Positions 45,111 through 56,730 of a stretch of DNA of 64,000 nucleotides are shown one piece after another (the first letter of the stretch is position 1; each line of letters begins with the position of its first letter). The notes beneath the pieces are model-generated. The model was not told the origin of the DNA. It ran no database searches and saw only the letters and a list, made by a program, of their open reading frames with translations. Source of the DNA: Amphiura filiformis (lineage: Eukaryota > Echinodermata > Ophiuroidea > Amphilepidida > Amphiuridae); NCBI RefSeq assembly GCF_039555335.1, contig NC_092628.1, forward strand, positions 100,335,893 to 100,399,892. Reading direction: 5' to 3'. The translations under genes were made by a program, and so were the position numbers.

Positions 45111-46686
45111 ACGCATTCATTGCACCGAAATAATTATTCTCATATCTCCAGTTTCCAAGCTCTTTTTACTTTGTACTTCTGAATGTGGACAGAGTGGCAG
45201 TAAGTGTTTTAAATATATGCAAAGTTTGTGCCATGTGTTCATGCCATACTCTATTAGTGATTTCAAAATGATACAAATACAATGCATTTTGAAATCATTG
45301 ACTTATGAGATAGTTATTAGGCTTATTAACCACCCCTCAAAGTATGGAGACCATATCACATTCCCTCCAGGCTGGCAATAATTATTTGTAGAAAAAATTA
45401 GGGAATTTAAAAAAAATAAAGAAAAACATAAGAAATGTTTCAATTTTCATCAAATAAGTTGAGTCAAGACTTTCTAAAATTGTTTTTTTTAATGGATACA
45501 TAATTCTGATTTGAGTGGCTATTTTCAAGCATGGGCCTATTATTCAATGTTTCTACCTTCAAATGAAGATCTTATGGATGGAAAGTGTAAAGTACTGAAA
45601 TGCTTAGACCTCTCTTACATGTAGATGCTTTTGTCTCTTTTCCACTATTCAGTTACCCATAATGAAATTAATGCAACTTTAATTACCAGTATCCAATTCT
45701 AAGAGATTCTAACAAAAATTACTACATTTTATTCCAAAAATGTTTTTCGTGGCCCTTGGTGTTCAGACGCAGTGGCTGAAGTAAAATATATGAAAAATAC
45801 TAATTTCTCCCTGATTATTTTCCAGCAGAGTGAACACACTACAGACCAGAGCTTGTAAATCCATTAAAGGAGGCATGGTCATATTGGTGAAACTAATGTA
45901 TCAAAGCCATATACTAGACTATATTATTATAGATGCCCTTGGGAACCTCTCTCCGCATCTTAATATTAACATCATAGGAATTTTAAAATCAATTTAAATT
46001 CAGAATGTTACGTTGTCATGGTTACAACCACGTAATATTTCATACCTTGATTTTAGTTAATATTCAGACTGAGACCTTGGGATTTGCCTTTTATTCTACA
46101 TAATAATGCGATGTGATCAAGTGAAAAGAGAACACTGTCATCAAAATAATTTTAGACTTTGAGCTGTTTTACCATTCAAATTAAATCGGGAAATTTAAAC
46201 TACCGTATTTGCTTACGTAAATCACATTTTGGTGGCATTTACATAAAATTAAAGCTGAAATAAAATTAATGTTCTTCATCATGATGCAAGAAAATTAGCT
46301 TTTCACAATTGTGCTCAATTTGCTATTATACTAGAACCATGAAGAGTATTGAAGACCAAGGGTGAAATCTAACAGGCCACGTGCATCATTCCTTTGCCTG
46401 TGACCCTTGTGTAATGTCGCTTGTGAGTGACAAAAAACAGAACATGCGATATTTTTTTTTAATCCCAAAGCAGCCCCCGTCATGCGGTACAAAAGATATA
46501 GAAAATATTGAATGGAAGAAACTGTGAAAAAATCGAACTCATTTTCACTTTAGTTATCGACCATTTTCCAATGTTCTTTCAAAAAAATGCAGTGCCAACT
46601 CTCCAACCTTTTACTAAATATGTCACCAACTATTCAATATTATTTGCACTCAGGCCAGGGTTAAATATGATAGTATTTTGCAATGT

Positions 46687-46878
46687 TTAACCCTAACTGT
46701 GCCCATGGTTGTTTTGCTATCGGAAGGGAAAGAAGAAACAAAAAGGAGAGAAGATGAACAAAGAAGTCACTTTGTACCCCCGGGATTCGAACCTCAGACC
46801 CCTCGCACGCAATGCAAAAGATCTCCAGCCTCTAGCCACTGGGGTTACGCTGGCCCGGCCAAGTCCTGGTTCAGGCTA
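46687..46878 (-). mobile_element. tRNA-derived SINE-like element, copy 3 (truncated)
   Basis: Starts TTAACCCTAACTGTGCCCAT and follows the 13.6/13.9 kb copies through GCTATCGGAAGGGAAAGAAG to CTGGCCCGGCCAAG, then stops. The minus strand carries a perfect B box, GGTTCGAATCC (complement 46783-46793), and an A-box-like AGTGGCTAGAGG. The tail of the family is missing. Confidence 0.7.
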
Positions 46879-47340
46879 AATTTAGATGAACCAGTCCAGG
46901 ACTCACTTTTTTTCCAGAACATGTTAATTTCACTTTTGCCAAAGACACAAATGACCTACATTTATGCTTTCAAGGTATACATTATTATCAAATTGACAAT
47001 AATTTCCTTTCTGTTCTCCTACATTGTATTCATTGTAGTGTAGTGGTAATTTGGTGTACATGTAGCTACACTTGATTGATCAGGTCAATTTCATTAGCCT
47101 GATTGAGTTCAATTATGATATTTATTGTCCAAACCAGGTTTATTAGTTCAAAAAAAATACTACAATGTACATGTATATGTAGGTAATCATCCATGAATAT
47201 TTTGCGAGAGAAGAATATACAAATTACAATAATGCACATTTATTTCACCAATGCTGAATTCACCCCATGTAGTGTTGATTTAAAAAAATAAAAACGAATA
47301 AATAAATGAAAAATAAAATAAAGCAAAACAATGCAACATT

Positions 47341-47539
47341 CAGTGACTTGTCTTTTGGAATTTGCAGGAGAGCATTAAATAGCTCTTCTGGTGACTTCAG
47401 GAGAGCTATTTAAGAGCACAATAGAAGACAATGAAACTGAATAGTCAACTAAGGAGAGTTAAAAATCACTCTCCTATATCAGATTTAAGGAGAGCAGTAG
47501 AGAGTGATTGCTCTCGCTCTCCTCAAAAGGCAGTCCCTG
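47341..47539. mobile_element. 199-bp TIR MITE with 6-bp target duplication
   Basis: Ends CAGTGACTTGTCTTTTGG and AAAAGGCAGTCCCTG are inverted. AACATT is duplicated exactly (47335-47340 and 47540-47545). The interior has repeated AGGAGAGC/GCTCTCC words that fold on themselves. A 6-bp duplication with CAG...CTG ends may fit a hAT subgroup. A partial second copy is at 62320. Confidence 0.8.
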
Positions 47540-47742
47540 AACATTAAATCAACAACAAACAAAGACCAAAATCAACAAAACAAATTAATTTGTTTGTAAA
47601 ATAATTGAAATGTTTTTTAAATGTTTAAGTCATACATTGTATTCTGCACATAAAACTGTAATAATACATTGTTGATATCTTGATCAATGGTTAATTTTTC
47701 AGACAGTATAAATATTTCTCTTTTTGATTTTATTTTCAACAG

Positions 47743-47784
47743 CCTGAACACATGCTGATGATATGGCTGGAGAACTTTTATGAG
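47743..47784 (+). CDS. INPP5A: INPP5A exon 2 (14-residue exon)
   Basis: A 42-base exon between TTTTCAACAG and GTAAGT, phase 0 on both sides. It encodes PEHMLMIWLENFYE, corresponding to the vertebrate PENLQKNWLREFYQ segment directly after FDD. Exact length and phase agreement with the family makes this reliable despite its size. Confidence 0.88.
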
Positions 47785-48078
47785 GTAAGTCTTTTCTTCC
47801 TATTGTTTCATAAAACTGGGATTAATTTTAGGTGCCGAGTTTTTAAACCCTATCAAAGTTTTTCACCAACATTTTACAAAAATTATACATTTTTTGCTCA
47901 ATTTTACCTTAAAACCCTTCAACAAGCTCCATTTCATACTTCCAAAATATTGATTGTTGACATTATTGATGGCACGGCAGAAAAGTACATGAATCCTTTT
48001 CCAAAATTGTGTCCAGGCCCACTTTTTAAATTTTGGAATAAAAGGAAGCATTTGATGTTCCAGCTGCAAACTTCAGAT

Positions 48079-48396
48079 TTAAGGTGGTACTACACTCCCT
48101 GATAAATTTTGTTGACTATAAATTTTGCCTTTTTCTCAAAAAAATAACCGCTAACAAAAGTTCTATATTATGAAATTTCAGTGATTCAAAACAAGTGGTT
48201 CATTTAAAGAATGAGGTACATTCTAACAGTACCTCTTTTCTTATCATAAATAATGTACCGCTTGTCTTGAGTCACTGACATTCCAGTGTAGTAACTGGAT
48301 TCCTTGCCCCTATAATATAGACCTACAATAACTTTTGTTATTATTATTTTTTGAGAAAAAAATAGTCACAAATTTATCAAGGTGTAGTACCACATT
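48079..48396. mobile_element. TTAA-type TIR MITE (GGTGGTACTACAC ends), copy 1
   Basis: TTAAGGTGGTACTACACTCC at the left pairs with GGTGTAGTACCAC at the right. The next blocks pair too (TTTTTCTCAAAAAAATAA / TTATTTTTTGAGAAAAA, and GTGGTTCATTT...ATGAGGTAC around the centre). It shares family with 56114-56644. The right TTAA has decayed. Confidence 0.75.
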
Positions 48397-50879
48397 TGAC
48401 TGTTTTCAAAGTTTCCTCCATACATGGATGCACATTATGACAACATCAATATCCTTCAGTATCTTTTACATCAAAGAAAAACACTTAAAAATGATTATTG
48501 CATGTATGTAAATAAAAGACATTTTAACAAATCCACCCACTGCATCTGATGCATGCATATCAGTTTGATTATCAATAACATATCAAATGTCAATGGTAAT
48601 TAAACCCAAGATAAGTTTTAAAAAGGACATTTTATGCAAAAGAGTAGGAAAATGTAAAAGAGACGTAATTCAACCTGAAACATATACATGTAGATCAGTG
48701 TGAAGGGCTCGAGTGTTCTCACCGTCACGCACAATCATTGAAACTTGGTCAATTTTGTGTTGTGGAATTTGGTATCACTGCAATGTACATGGTAACATTT
48801 CAATTTACAAAATTGTAATTCATGAGTTTATATGATATATGTGTAGTGTTATAAAAATATTTGTTTTGCAGCCTGTTAGTTACTTGATTTGCAAATGCAG
48901 CAACATTTACATTTTGGAGTGGGTTTGGAGTCAAGGTTTTCAGACAATTCATGTCTACCCAGTACCCACTCACTCAGTATTTGGTCATATGGACATTGCA
49001 CTCAGTGTACTGTTTGTAGGAGTATAAATTGTTTGAAGATTTGTTAGGAATTTGGAATAGGGGTAACCGGGTACAGGTGTGTTATATTTGTTTTTGTAGG
49101 TTTTATAATGGATACCACACAATGTGTAACCACAGGTCACGAAGACAAAACTTGAATCTTGAAAATGGAGTTTTAAAACCAGCTTCAAAAAGTGAAAAGG
49201 GGAATGTTACTATTTTTGGTGTATGGTATGCCAGGTGCTGTCATTGTGGTTTATTGGGAATAGTAAATTTCTTTTGGGGTGGTCAACATGGTCAAGATCA
49301 CCGCTCAAATAGAGGGGGATAAGGGCGATTTTCCCCCAAAGATACCACAATAGCCCTGAAAAGTTAATTACAGGGGCGATTTTGAATAGAAAGTAGCCAC
49401 AGAAAGGAAACAATTTTTAGGCATGTGGCTCAAAGTAAATGGTGATTTAGGGTATTTAGCTCTCAAAATCCTGAAAGTAGTCCCCAAAAGTTAAATTGCT
49501 GGGAAATTTGTTTTCAAAGGTAGCCCCAAAATTAAAAAGTATTGAAGCCTGGTCACGATTGTCAAATACAAAGGCAAAATTGCTTGTATTTGAGGGGGCT
49601 GTGGCTTTAATTTAGGGTAGGGAACTGGAGGAAGATTTGCATTCATTTGAGGAGGTTGAACCGCTCCCTCCCACTACACAGTGCTATGTAAATTTATAGA
49701 AAGGACAAGAACTTGTGAGAAACCACAACTTCCAGACAATCCACTGGTTAAATTCTATACTCTATGTAGGCATATGGTTTCCAGACTTGTTCAAATACAA
49801 TGTGCCTTCCTTTGAATTTGAAGAAACATTGACATTTGAAGTTGGAAAGGTGAAAGGTGATGAAGTAGCCAACTCATGAGACAACTGAAAGGTCAAAGGA
49901 AATCCCTAATTTGGTCTCGATTGCTATCTTCAAAGTCCATTTTCCAGCTCGGTTAAAAAAAGAAACATGTTGATCTTTAAAGTAAGTATACTTGATGATG
50001 AGACTTCCTTGGTGAAATTGTCAATTCATAATTCTATGTGGTTGCTACTTGCTGACAGTTTTATGAATAAAACGATGAAAATAACAATGAATCATTAATG
50101 TATCTAGACACAGGTCTTTTTGCAAAAGAAAATACCAGCGTGTCAAAGAAAATATCTTTTAGTACATTCTCCCTATGAATTCAATAGCAATTGCAGCTTA
50201 ACAGGTTCTTACTGCATGTAGATCAAGCATGGAGCAGAGACCTTTGTTGACAGGAATTGTTTTCTTGATTCAAGACCCACATGACTTACAGAACTGCAAT
50301 TTCAAAATTGATTTCATTTGCTATCCACCTTATACTTTAGTTCATCTCAGGTTTTGTAGTGACGTATGTGTGTATTTCACTGCTCGCAGTATCAAATCGT
50401 GCACGTAAAGGTAATTGGGCAGAGAATGTACACTTTCGCATTTATTTTAGCGGGGCAAGGTTCTGCGAAACAGCAATGACGTCAATACAGAACTTTAAGG
50501 TGAACCGTATGGCACTCACATAAAGATGAACCAAGTCATTCAATATGAAATATCTTGGTTTTTCTGAGAAAATTGTACACTGTTGGTTCACAGTTGTCCT
50601 TTTCTTTTGGTTCATAGTTGTTTTTAAAGGACCTAAAGACCTTGCATGTTACATAGTCCAGTTTACAAAATGATACAGATGTTGCTCCAAAGTTGAATTT
50701 TAATGCTTTATTTCATATAATGTTAGCATTGATACAATAACAAACCTTTACAGCTATAAAACCCAACATACTTACCTGTATGACATCATCAGTACTTACT
50801 GTGTTCAAGTACTTTAGGCTAATCCAGTGGATATCCCTACACCCCTACAGAAGACAGGTATTTTAAATAATCATCTCTC

Positions 50880-50985
50880 ATGCAGGGGGTATAGATTTAA
50901 AATGGAGTCACTGAGTCACTCATTCAGGTAACCCCATTTGAAAATGGAGTGTATGGATTTCATCTGGAATAGCCAATTCTTCAAA
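50880..50985. mobile_element. Fragment of the palindromic MITE family of 16499-16648
   Basis: ATTCAGGTAACCCCATTTGA and AAATGGAGTCAC blocks match the central part of the 16.5-kb copy. The outer arms are largely missing. Confidence 0.55.
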
Positions 50986-51683
50986 CTGCCATGCAATGAT
51001 TTTCAAGTTTTCCGTTTCTCAGACAATGCTTGCATGCATGATTAGACGACATATATAAAGTGATGAACAACTTACTGCATCATGCCTGCTAGCCTGTGCT
51101 ATAAGTATTAGGAGGAAGTTGAAATTTTTGGAAAAGCTTGGCAATTGTCTTAAAATTAAAGTTGTTTATTTAAGCGTGTACTGTAGTTTAATGATGGAGT
51201 GACTCTTACATCATGAATCTATGTCTAGAGGCACCTTTGCAAAACCTCACTACTGTATAATGTTTTCGGAGGAAGTTAAATTTTCAAACAAAGCTTTTTG
51301 AAATTGAAATATATTCATGTGAAGCTGAAACTTCAAACATCAGATTATAAATCTTTCATCCATGGAGGGGGAGCACTCAGTACAAATAACTGTACAGGAA
51401 CATGCTGCAAAGATGGGTCTCATATCCTGTAGACCCCCTTTTCCAGGTCAATTTTTGTTATTTTAAAATGGGTAATTTTTCAAATTATTCCCAACTGGAG
51501 CAAAAGATTTCTTGAAATTTTTCAAAAATGTTGTGAAATTGTGTCAACTTCATGGCCAAAAATGTTTCATATTTTCTTGGAAAATTGGTACACATGCTGG
51601 TTCCACTTTCAGATTATTGGAGGCACGTACAGCTTTACCCAAACCAAACTCGAGTAACCCCTGGTTCCCCTGGATCTTTTGCC

Positions 51684-51746
51684 CGGTTTTTTATGTAGGT
51701 CCCATACAGCACAGGTAAAGTCTAAATGAGGTCTTGGGATAATATC
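51684..51746 (-). mobile_element. Inverted 63-bp piece of the LINE at 52233-52296
   Basis: The segment (CCGGTTTTTTATGTAGGTCC...GGGATAATAT) is the near-exact complement of 52233-52296, which is LINE coding sequence. It lies immediately left of the G-tract element, so the element is bracketed by LINE sequence in opposite orientations. Confidence 0.8.
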
Positions 51747-52232
51747 CCGGGGGGGCACTCAACTTTGGAAGTGACGGTATGTGCCTGTCAATAGGCCCCC
51801 TCTTTTGAAGTCGACTCTACCCGATGACCCCCTTTTTTTAAAAGTCATACCTGATGACCCCCCTTTTTTTGGTTGCGGCTACCCAATGACCCCCTTTTTT
51901 CTAGATTTCCTAGAATAGCATCATCAAAATGCAACAAAATAATGCCGAAACTTTCAAATTTTGCTTGATTTTTACAAAATTATGCCGAAACTTTCACAAT
52001 TTTGCTCCATTTTTTCAAAATTTTCTACCCGATGACCCTTTTTTGAAATCTTATACTCAATGACCCCCTTTTTCAAAATATTATACCCAATGACCCCCTT
52101 TTTTATTTTGTTTGTACCCAATGACCCCCTTTTTGAAAATAATGCTTTGTTACCAATAGGCCCCTACTTTGCGATCCCGGTAGGCACATACCCGTCACTT
52201 CCAAAGTTTTGTGCCCCCCCCCCCCCGGGATA
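51747..52232. mobile_element. G-tract-terminated element, copy 3
   Basis: CCCGGGGGGGCACTCAACTT and, inverted, AAGTTTTGTGCCC(C)nGGG, followed inward by paired GGAAGTGACGGTATGTGCC / GGCACATACCCGTCACTTCC. The interior has about eight (C/G)(A/G)ATGACCCCCTTTTTT repeats. Same terminal family as 35701-36825. No direct target duplication: the flanks GATAATAT and ATATTATC are inverted copies. Confidence 0.8.
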
Positions 52233-52646
52233 TTATCCCAAGACCTCATTTAGACTTTACCTGTGCTGTATGGGACCTACATAAAAAAAACCGGATATGT
52301 CCAAAGATTGGAAATGATACAGCACAGAGCTGCTCAGGTTTGTCACCAAGAACTACAGCAGAGCCAAGGGGTCCATTACAATGGTCATTACTGGAATAAC
52401 ATAGAACGCAATGTTGTAAAACCATCATGTTCAAGAATCAAAAAGAAACCATTGCCATTGCCATACCCACACCCCACTACATTAAAATCGTCATGCAATC
52501 AAAACTACAAATTCAGAGTGATGAAAACCAACAGCAACATCAGTTTTTATCCAAGTTGCAAAATACTGGACTGGAACAATCTCCCTTCAGATATTCTACA
52601 TAGCACTGTAAGCTTCAAAGCAGCAATTTCAGATTACATCATTAAC
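52233..52646 (+). mobile_element. CR1-like LINE C-terminal fragment
   Basis: The plus strand reads RPHLDFTCAVWDLHKKN, then in a shifted frame QRLEMIQHRAAQVCHQELQQ, FRVMKTNSNISFYPSCKILD, WNNLPSDILHSTVSFKAAIS. The pattern AVWDPH...LExIQxRAAR...FFPxxIxxWNNLPxxV...FK is the C-terminal domain after the RT in CR1-like non-LTR elements common in marine invertebrates. At least one frameshift is present. The 3' end is interrupted by the MITE at 52647. Confidence 0.8.
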
Positions 52647-52815
52647 CAGGGCCGTAGCAAGGTCGAAAAATGTGGGGCGGCCATCACAAATATGGGGCGG
52701 CCAAATTACAAATCTATGCCCATATTGAAATAAAGATACAAAGAAAAACATAACAAATCTCCCAAAAAGTGGGACGGCCATGGTATCTCCGGCCGCCCCA
52801 CTTGCTACGGCCCTG
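52647..52815. mobile_element. hAT-like MITE inserted in the LINE
   Basis: CAGGGCCGTAGCAAG and CTTGCTACGGCCCTG are perfect 15-bp inverted ends. Flanks TCATTAAC (52639-52646) and TCATGAAC (52816-52823) are an 8-bp duplication with one difference. Inner GGGGCGGCC / GGCCGCCCC also pairs. It splits the LINE just after its last recognisable coding motif, so it is younger than the LINE insertion. Confidence 0.85.
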
Positions 52816-53802
52816 TCATGAACTCATTCTTGTTTTATGTGCATTTTCATGCAAATCCATCATACCTATCTCAATTAGATATTGCTTTTTGCAACATTAT
52901 TGAGCATTTTGTAGATGTTTTAATAAGACATCATCAGCTAATTTTACAGGTAATAAAAAAGCTTTTAAAACTTCATCTTCCCTCTTGACATTATTTCTGT
53001 ATTGAAACAAAACATACAATTTGATGTGAAATTGCATGAGGAAAACGAGGTACATGGCAAAGCTTGCTGGCAATATGTAGTAAATGATGGGTTGGTTGTA
53101 ATTGATTGGTTATTAATTTATTGACTTTGCAGTTGGCTTGCTTTTATGCTCTCAACTCGCCAAATAAGGAACACAATAATTTCCAAATGAGCTCATGCTA
53201 TTTATTATCAACATCAGGTTGATTGATCAGTATGATCAGTAAATGCAGACCAAGATGAACTATTATTTAATTAAAGAGATTCCAACGATGCAGCTTTAGT
53301 GCAGTTTCTTCATCACTTGTAAAATTTTGATTCAGCTTTTGAGGATATAAATTGCCATACATATGCACAGAATGGAGGTCAAGGAATCTTGAAGTTATAA
53401 ATATAATAAGGATTGTTTTTAGCCCCGGGTTTTTAGCTTCTATGCAAAACTGACAAGCAGGGCTTTAAAAAGGGCAGGAATGCAGGAGCATAGTTATCAG
53501 AAAAATTGTGGGAAGTGGCAGAAAGTAATTGGGAATAATTAGTAAAATGTAATGAATTACAATTGTCACCAAAATTGCTGACATATTTTTATGTTCAAAA
53601 TGAAAACTGCATCCAAAGGCTATTATTGTAATTGGAGAAAATCAAACATAGTAATGTGAAACAAAAACTGGCAGAAAATGTCTCATGTTTGCTGAGATTT
53701 GTTAAAAGCACTAGGCCAAGTATGCTTGTGTGTTGCTTTGCGATTCATTGTAAATCAAGCTGATTTACTGTAATACCTGGGTATAGTTGATAAATTAAGA
53801 AA

Positions 53803-53956
53803 ATGAGTAGCACAGGCCTGTCCAGGATCTGTTCCTTTGGGGGGCTCAGAGGGCTTTCAGAGCTATGCTATCGCCCCAAAATGGCTGATTTTACATGATT
53901 TTTAACAAAGTGCGGGGAGACTTCAGCCCCTAAAGCCTCCCTTAACATGCCACTGA
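53803..53956. mobile_element. hAT-like MITE remnant
   Basis: The right end, TAACATGCCACTG, and left end, CAGGCCTGTCCAGGATC, are loosely inverted, with GAGTAG on both outer flanks as a possible diverged duplication. The interior has G/C-tracts like the 41.6-kb MITE. Confidence 0.4.
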
Positions 53957-54439
53957 GTAGTGTAATTTCAAAGGTCAAAGGTCATTTGAGGTAAAGTTGT
54001 AAATTAGGCTGAAAATGAAAAATCTGATATCATAAACAGTTCCAACATTAATTGCAACCAAATTTGTGCCATATCTGCAATTGCCCATTTTTTTACATAC
54101 CATTTTTCTCAACTCCTGAATTAGCCAACCGATGATAGAACACAGTACTGCTACAGGTAGAGTAGTCGCTATTTACATGGTATTGATCAACATGTGTGAA
54201 ACTAAAAGTGTTTGCTCTACGTGAATGGAATTAAGTGATAAAGTACTGTTTGTTGACTTGAGTAGATCGCTACTCAATACAGATAGCAATAAGTCGTGCT
54301 ACGACTAATACCTATCGGGTGAAAATAACTCGCTTTTAGTCATTGATCTAGGAAAGTAGATTCCCGATTGCTCAAAAATTTTCTGGTTCTGCTCACTTCG
54401 CTTGTCGTAATCAGACGAGACTGCATTTGTTAATTGTTG

Positions 54440-54595
54440 ATCCCAATTTTTTTCACCAGGAAGCTTAGGAATCTAAAAAGTAGGGGGTTGCAATCAAAAT
54501 TTTCCTCCAGCTGGATGCATTACCCCAGCTGGATGCATTTCTCCCAACTGACTGACAAAAGTGGAGGCCTTGTCCCCCTTATGTGCACACTACTG
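54440..54595. mobile_element. hAT-like MITE remnant with internal duplication
   Basis: The right part (ACAAAAGTGGAGGCCTTGTC, TATGTGCACACTACTG) resembles the right half of the 41563-41737 MITE. CCAGCTGGATGCAT is duplicated inside (54508, 54527). Confidence 0.4.
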
Positions 54596-54734
54596 GTACA
54601 TATACCACCCTGGCTTAACCGGGGAATTTCACTAGCTTTCAAATAGAATGGCCAAGAAGATCAGCAGTAGATGGAAATATTTATGAAATTTCTGATGGTT
54701 TATCTTATTCATGGGTGGGGTCAGTGGTTGCCAA

Positions 54735-54985
54735 TGAGATGTAGGATCTGATGTGTACAGTGTTGGCATGAGTTTGGACAGCATTTCATGGAAAAGTACA
54801 TTCAAAATTGACAAGAAATATCAGGATTATGCCAATTTGATGTTCTACTGGATTTGTTCCTAGATTCCATAGAACACAACACCATGGTTTTGACCCTTGA
54901 TATGAGTAAATGAAGGATGAGATACATACATGAGGCAATTTGAATTCCAGATGATTGCACATACTAAAAATCTATACATTATGGG
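54735..54985. repeat. Diverged direct repeat, copy 1
   Basis: CAGTGTTGGCATGAG, CATTTCATGGAAAA, GGATTATGCCAA(T/C)TTGATG, CAACAC(C/T)ATGGT and GATGATTCCACATAC-like words recur in the same order in 55445-55735. This looks like an old local duplication of ~270 bases. Confidence 0.6.
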
Positions 54986-55444
54986 CATTATGCATTATGT
55001 ACAACCACAATATTGCATTTTAACTGCTAATTAATTATGCAAATATATGCAAATTGCAGGGCTGCTAGTAGTGCTAAATATTAGAAACTCTTTAACCAAT
55101 TTTCAAGGTAGTTCCTAAATAAAAGTACCACAATAATTTTATGTATTGTATTTAGCAAAATATTAGCAAAACATTACAACACTTTCAAATCTTAAAAAAT
55201 AAAATGCATTGTATGATTAGAACTGTATCCAATTTGCTTCAAACAAAAGGCATATTGGTCAGTTCACTTTCCTTTACACAATCATTTTGAAAATGCTCTA
55301 AGATTAAAATCTGTTTAGAATGTGCTTAGATCATTTCCAAAATGATGTCAAGTTCTGCAAGTTGAAAAGTCACTAGGTGGGGCATTTTTGCCAATGATAC
55401 AGCAAATTACAACTTCTGAAAACCTGTAAACCAACATTTTGAGG

Positions 55445-55735
55445 TACAGTGTTGGCATGAGGTTTGGTCAGTATTTCATGGAAAATAACCACCTGGGTGT
55501 TAGCTTCTGAAAAAGGGTGGGTGTCAGCTTGTTAAAAAAAAAATTGCTAAAAAAATATCTGGATTATGCCAACTTGATGTTTTACATGCAATATTTGTTA
55601 ACACTATGGTCTTGATCTTACTATGACTCTGACTAGGACGAGATTCTGAAATGTGGCAATAGTAATTGAATGCCTTGAAAAAGCCACTCTTTTTCATAAA
55701 TTCCTGATGATTCCACATACTTCCATGCATTGTAG
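55445..55735. repeat. Diverged direct repeat, copy 2
   Basis: Second copy of the 54735-54985 segment, with an extra block (TTAGCTTCTGAAAAAGGGTG...) at 55499-55550. That block itself recurs at 58384 (TCAGCTTCTGAAAAAGGGTG), suggesting a further inserted repeat. Confidence 0.6.
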
Positions 55736-56113
55736 ACACCTTGCATATGATGGACAGCTAAATATATTATTCTGATTTTGGAAAAGTTTCATAGACTTTA
55801 AGTGTACGTGGATTAGACTATCTAGAGAGTGGATTTTGGCTCATCTTTTACGCACAAGGAAGAACAGTCTGCTGGCAATTTAATGCTGGGTCTAACTCAT
55901 TTTTGTAAAAAATTGGAGTTGGGCCCTTCTTCCACTCAAGTATTCAATTGTGTTGTTCAAAATGTGTCTTACTAGAAGTTGTGATGTTAATTATAGAGAA
56001 GAAATGTGTGGCACAGTTCTAGCAAAGTCCATGATGGATGCCATTTGATTATCAATAAAAATTAATCAAATTTAAAAATGAATCAAATTAGGCAGTCTGG
56101 AATTTCTGTGGCC

Positions 56114-56644
56114 TTAAGGGGTACTACACCCCTCGATAAATTTGTGTCTATTTTTGCATTTTTCTCAAAAACTAATAACCAGGCATGAGAATTTTCAGTT
56201 TAAAACTGAATTCAGTTTTTTTATAGTCAAAATTTCCATAACTTTATTTAATTTCAGCCTGTTTTTGGTACTTTTTGCCCAATTTCACGTGCATTTTCAG
56301 TTTTTTTTAGGAAAGTGCAGTCTCATGCCTGAATAACACAGTGGTACGTTAACAAAAGTTATGTATATTATAGGGGCAAGGAATCCAATTATTACACTGG
56401 AATTTCAGTGACCCAAGCCAAGCGGTTTGTTATTTATGACAAGAAATAAGGTACCGCTAGGATGTACCTTATTTCCGACCATATATACTGAACTGCTTGT
56501 CTTGAGTCACTGACATTTCGGTGTAGTAATTTGGTTCCTTGCCCCAATAATATACATAACTTTTGTTACCAGTGTGTTATTATTTTTTGAGAAAAATGCA
56601 AAAATAGTGACAAATTTATCACAGGGGTGCAGTACCCCCTTTAA
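56114..56644. mobile_element. TTAA-type TIR MITE, copy 2, carrying a nested MITE
   Basis: TTAAGGGGTACTACACCCCT and GGGGTGCAGTACCCCCTTTAA are inverted ends with TTAA on both edges. CGATAAATTTGTG / CAAATTTATC and TTTTTCTCAAAAA / TTTTTTGAGAAAAA pair inside. It matches 48079-48396 once the nested element at 56180-56331 is removed. Confidence 0.85.
56180..56331. mobile_element. 152-bp nested MITE with 6-bp target duplication
   Basis: CAGGCATGAGAATTTTCAG and TGCAGTCTCATGCCTG are inverted ends. AATAAC is duplicated exactly on both sides (56174-56179, 56332-56337). The host MITE is continuous across the site in its sister copy. The interior also has a TTTAAAACTGAATTCAGTTT palindrome. Confidence 0.85.
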
Positions 56645-56730
56645 GTATTAAAAACTTGTCATCACTCATCAGCTCCACAAAGATAAACTTCATTGTACAA
56701 TGTACATGTACATAATGTAACATGGTGAAG

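Larger units (their letters stand above)
42316..47742 (+). other. INPP5A intron 1, 5.4 kb
   Basis: Donor GTAAGT at 42316, acceptor TTTTCAACAG ending at 47742. It contains the 44-bp minisatellite, a CpG-rich patch at 44990-45110, a truncated tRNA-derived element at 46687 and the MITE at 47341. I see nothing definite in 42330-43130, 44440-44985 or 45120-46680 other than a lone MITE terminus (ATGCGATGTGATCAAGTGAA) at 46108. Confidence 0.85.

Noticed and set aside
52060..52284. ORF with MTPFF/NDPLF repeats
   Set aside because: Encoded by the ATGACCCCCTTTTT word array inside the G-tract element.
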